From assembly GCA_043779285.1 (NCBI GenBank), contig JAYWEL010000261.1, forward strand, positions 1 through 6,806: 6,806 nucleotides of DNA, written 5' to 3'. Under the pieces are notes generated by a model. That model searched no databases. It was not told where the DNA came from and worked only from the letters and a program-made list of their open reading frames with translations. Positions 5,846-6,806 of the stretch are shown here, piece by piece (position 1 is the stretch's first letter; every line of letters starts with the position of its first letter). The translations under genes and the position numbers were made by a program. The stretch is from MGR-bin208 sp043779285 (GTDB lineage Bacteria; Bacteroidota; Bacteroidia; Chitinophagales; Chitinophagaceae).

Positions 5846-6806
5846 GTGTCAAATTCAACTCAGCATAAAAAAATAATTATTCTCGGACCCGGGTATCCGT
5901 TGCGTGGTGGGCTTGCCACGTTTAATCAACGGCTGGCAAAAGAGTTTATTGAACAGGGAAATGATTGCTCAATCTGGTCCTTCTCCCTGCAATACCCTTC
6001 TTTTTTATTTCCGGGTAAAACACAATACAGTAACGATCCTGCACCCAAAAATTTGAAAATAATACCGGTCATAAATTCTATTAATCCGCTAAACTGGATT
6101 CAGGTAGGTAATCGATTAAAGCATGAAAACCCGGATTTGATTATCGTCAGATACTGGTTGCCTTTTATGGGTCCTGCTCTGGGAACCATTTTGAGAAGAG
6201 TCCGAAAAAATAATCACACAAAGATTGTTTGTATTGCCGATAATATTATTCCTCACGAAAAAAGGCCCGGGGATAATTTATTCACTCGTTATTTTTTAAA
6301 AGCCTGTGACGCATTTGTAACCATGAGTGAAAAGGTATTAGCTGATTTAAAAATATTTGAAAAAGATAAACCGGCTCAACTGGTTCAGCATCCGTTGTAC
6401 GATAGTTTTGGTGCAATCATACCCAAGTTGGATGCCAGAAAATTTTTGGGAATTGAAAGTGAAACTAAATTGTTGTTATTTTTTGGATTTATCCGTAATT
6501 ACAAAGGACTTGATATATTGTTCAGGGCTATGGCCGATGTAAGGATAAAAAATAATGGAATCAAATTATTGGTTGCAGGAGAATATTATGAAGATGAATC
6601 AATTTATAAAAAGTTGATTGAAGAACTTGGAATCAAGGATCAATTAATATTAAGAACTGATTTCATTCCGGATTCGGAAGTGAAATATTTTTTATCTGCT
6701 GCCGATGTGGTAGTTCAACCTTACCGAAATGCTACGCAAAGTGGCGTCACCCCCCTCGCCTATCATTTTGAAAAACCAATGATCGTTACAAATGTCGGTG
6801 GACTTC
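5846..6806 (+). CDS. GT4-like glycosyltransferase, 3'-partial, GTG start
   Basis: The frame runs open from GTG 5846 to the right edge (320 whole codons). An in-frame TAG lies at 5840-5842 and the first in-frame ATG is inside conserved sequence (residue 108), so GTG is the only reasonable start. The product has the two-domain look of a GT-B glycosyltransferase. The N-terminal nucleotide-fold strand KKIIILGPGYPLRGGLATFN (8-27) has the glycine-rich acceptor loop, and the C-terminal domain opens at LLFFGFIRNYKGLDILFRA (210-228). LLVAGEYY (241-248) and the donor-side region AADVVVQPYRNATQSGVTPL (285-304) follow, then KPMIVTNVGGL. Usual length is about 370-380 residues, so some 50 are missing. It probably transfers a sugar in envelope or surface polysaccharide synthesis; donor and acceptor are unknown. 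The usual paired glutamates of the GT4 EX7E motif are not present. It lies 50 nt after the GT2 gene, with no terminator between. Confidence 0.88.
   Translation, partial: MSNSTQHKKIIILGPGYPLRGGLATFNQRLAKEFIEQGNDCSIWSFSLQYPSFLFPGKTQYSNDPAPKNLKIIPVINSINPLNWIQVGNRLKHENPDLIIVRYWLPFMGPALGTILRRVRKNNHTKIVCIADNIIPHEKRPGDNLFTRYFLKACDAFVTMSEKVLADLKIFEKDKPAQLVQHPLYDSFGAIIPKLDARKFLGIESETKLLLFFGFIRNYKGLDILFRAMADVRIKNNGIKLLVAGEYYEDESIYKKLIEELGIKDQLILRTDFIPDSEVKYFLSAADVVVQPYRNATQSGVTPLAYHFEKPMIVTNVGGL

Noticed and set aside
6357..6542. Small plus-strand frame of 61 residues
   Set aside because: It is an alternate frame of the GT4-like gene, whose own frame carries the family motifs through this stretch.

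Overview
The window looks like ordinary chromosome of a free-living Bacteroidota, probably from the Chitinophagia/Sphingobacteriia side. The evidence is AT-rich coding sequence, no Shine-Dalgarno sequence ahead of any start, a tRNA with no encoded CCA, and protein families typical of that phylum (long AsmA-like protein with an AsmA_2-type C-terminus, DUF4199 protein). The assignment is inferred from protein style, not from a marker gene.

Layout. Bases 1-2837 (+) hold most of a large AsmA-family envelope protein whose N-terminus lies outside the window. It ends in a short hairpin (2857-2888) with A-tracts and T-tracts on both sides, which can terminate transcription on both strands. A tRNA-Pro(GGG) gene on the minus strand (2965 down to 2892) runs into the same hairpin. 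An 81-bp AT-rich divergent spacer (2966-3046) must carry the promoters for the tRNA and for the rightward gene set.

From 3047 to the right edge four genes run on the + strand: a dihydroorotase-like protein (3047-4312), a small DUF4199-type membrane protein (4327-4848), a membrane-anchored family 2 glycosyltransferase (4848-5795) and a GT4-like glycosyltransferase cut by the window end (GTG start 5846). Spacings are 14 nt, a 1-nt overlap (TAATG) and 50 nt, so the first three are almost certainly one transcription unit and the fourth probably belongs to it.

How the genes fit together. The two glycosyltransferases and the DUF4199 protein suggest cell-envelope glycan or glycolipid synthesis. The AsmA protein upstream concerns the envelope too, but is separated by the terminator. 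The dihydroorotase-like protein is the most notable item: it keeps the family fold motifs but has lost most residues that bind the catalytic zinc, so it is probably not a working dihydroorotase. I see no mobile element, CRISPR array, phage gene, toxin-antitoxin pair or defence system, and nothing I would call a new system. The best leads are the probable pseudo-enzyme and its close linkage to a membrane protein and sugar transferases.
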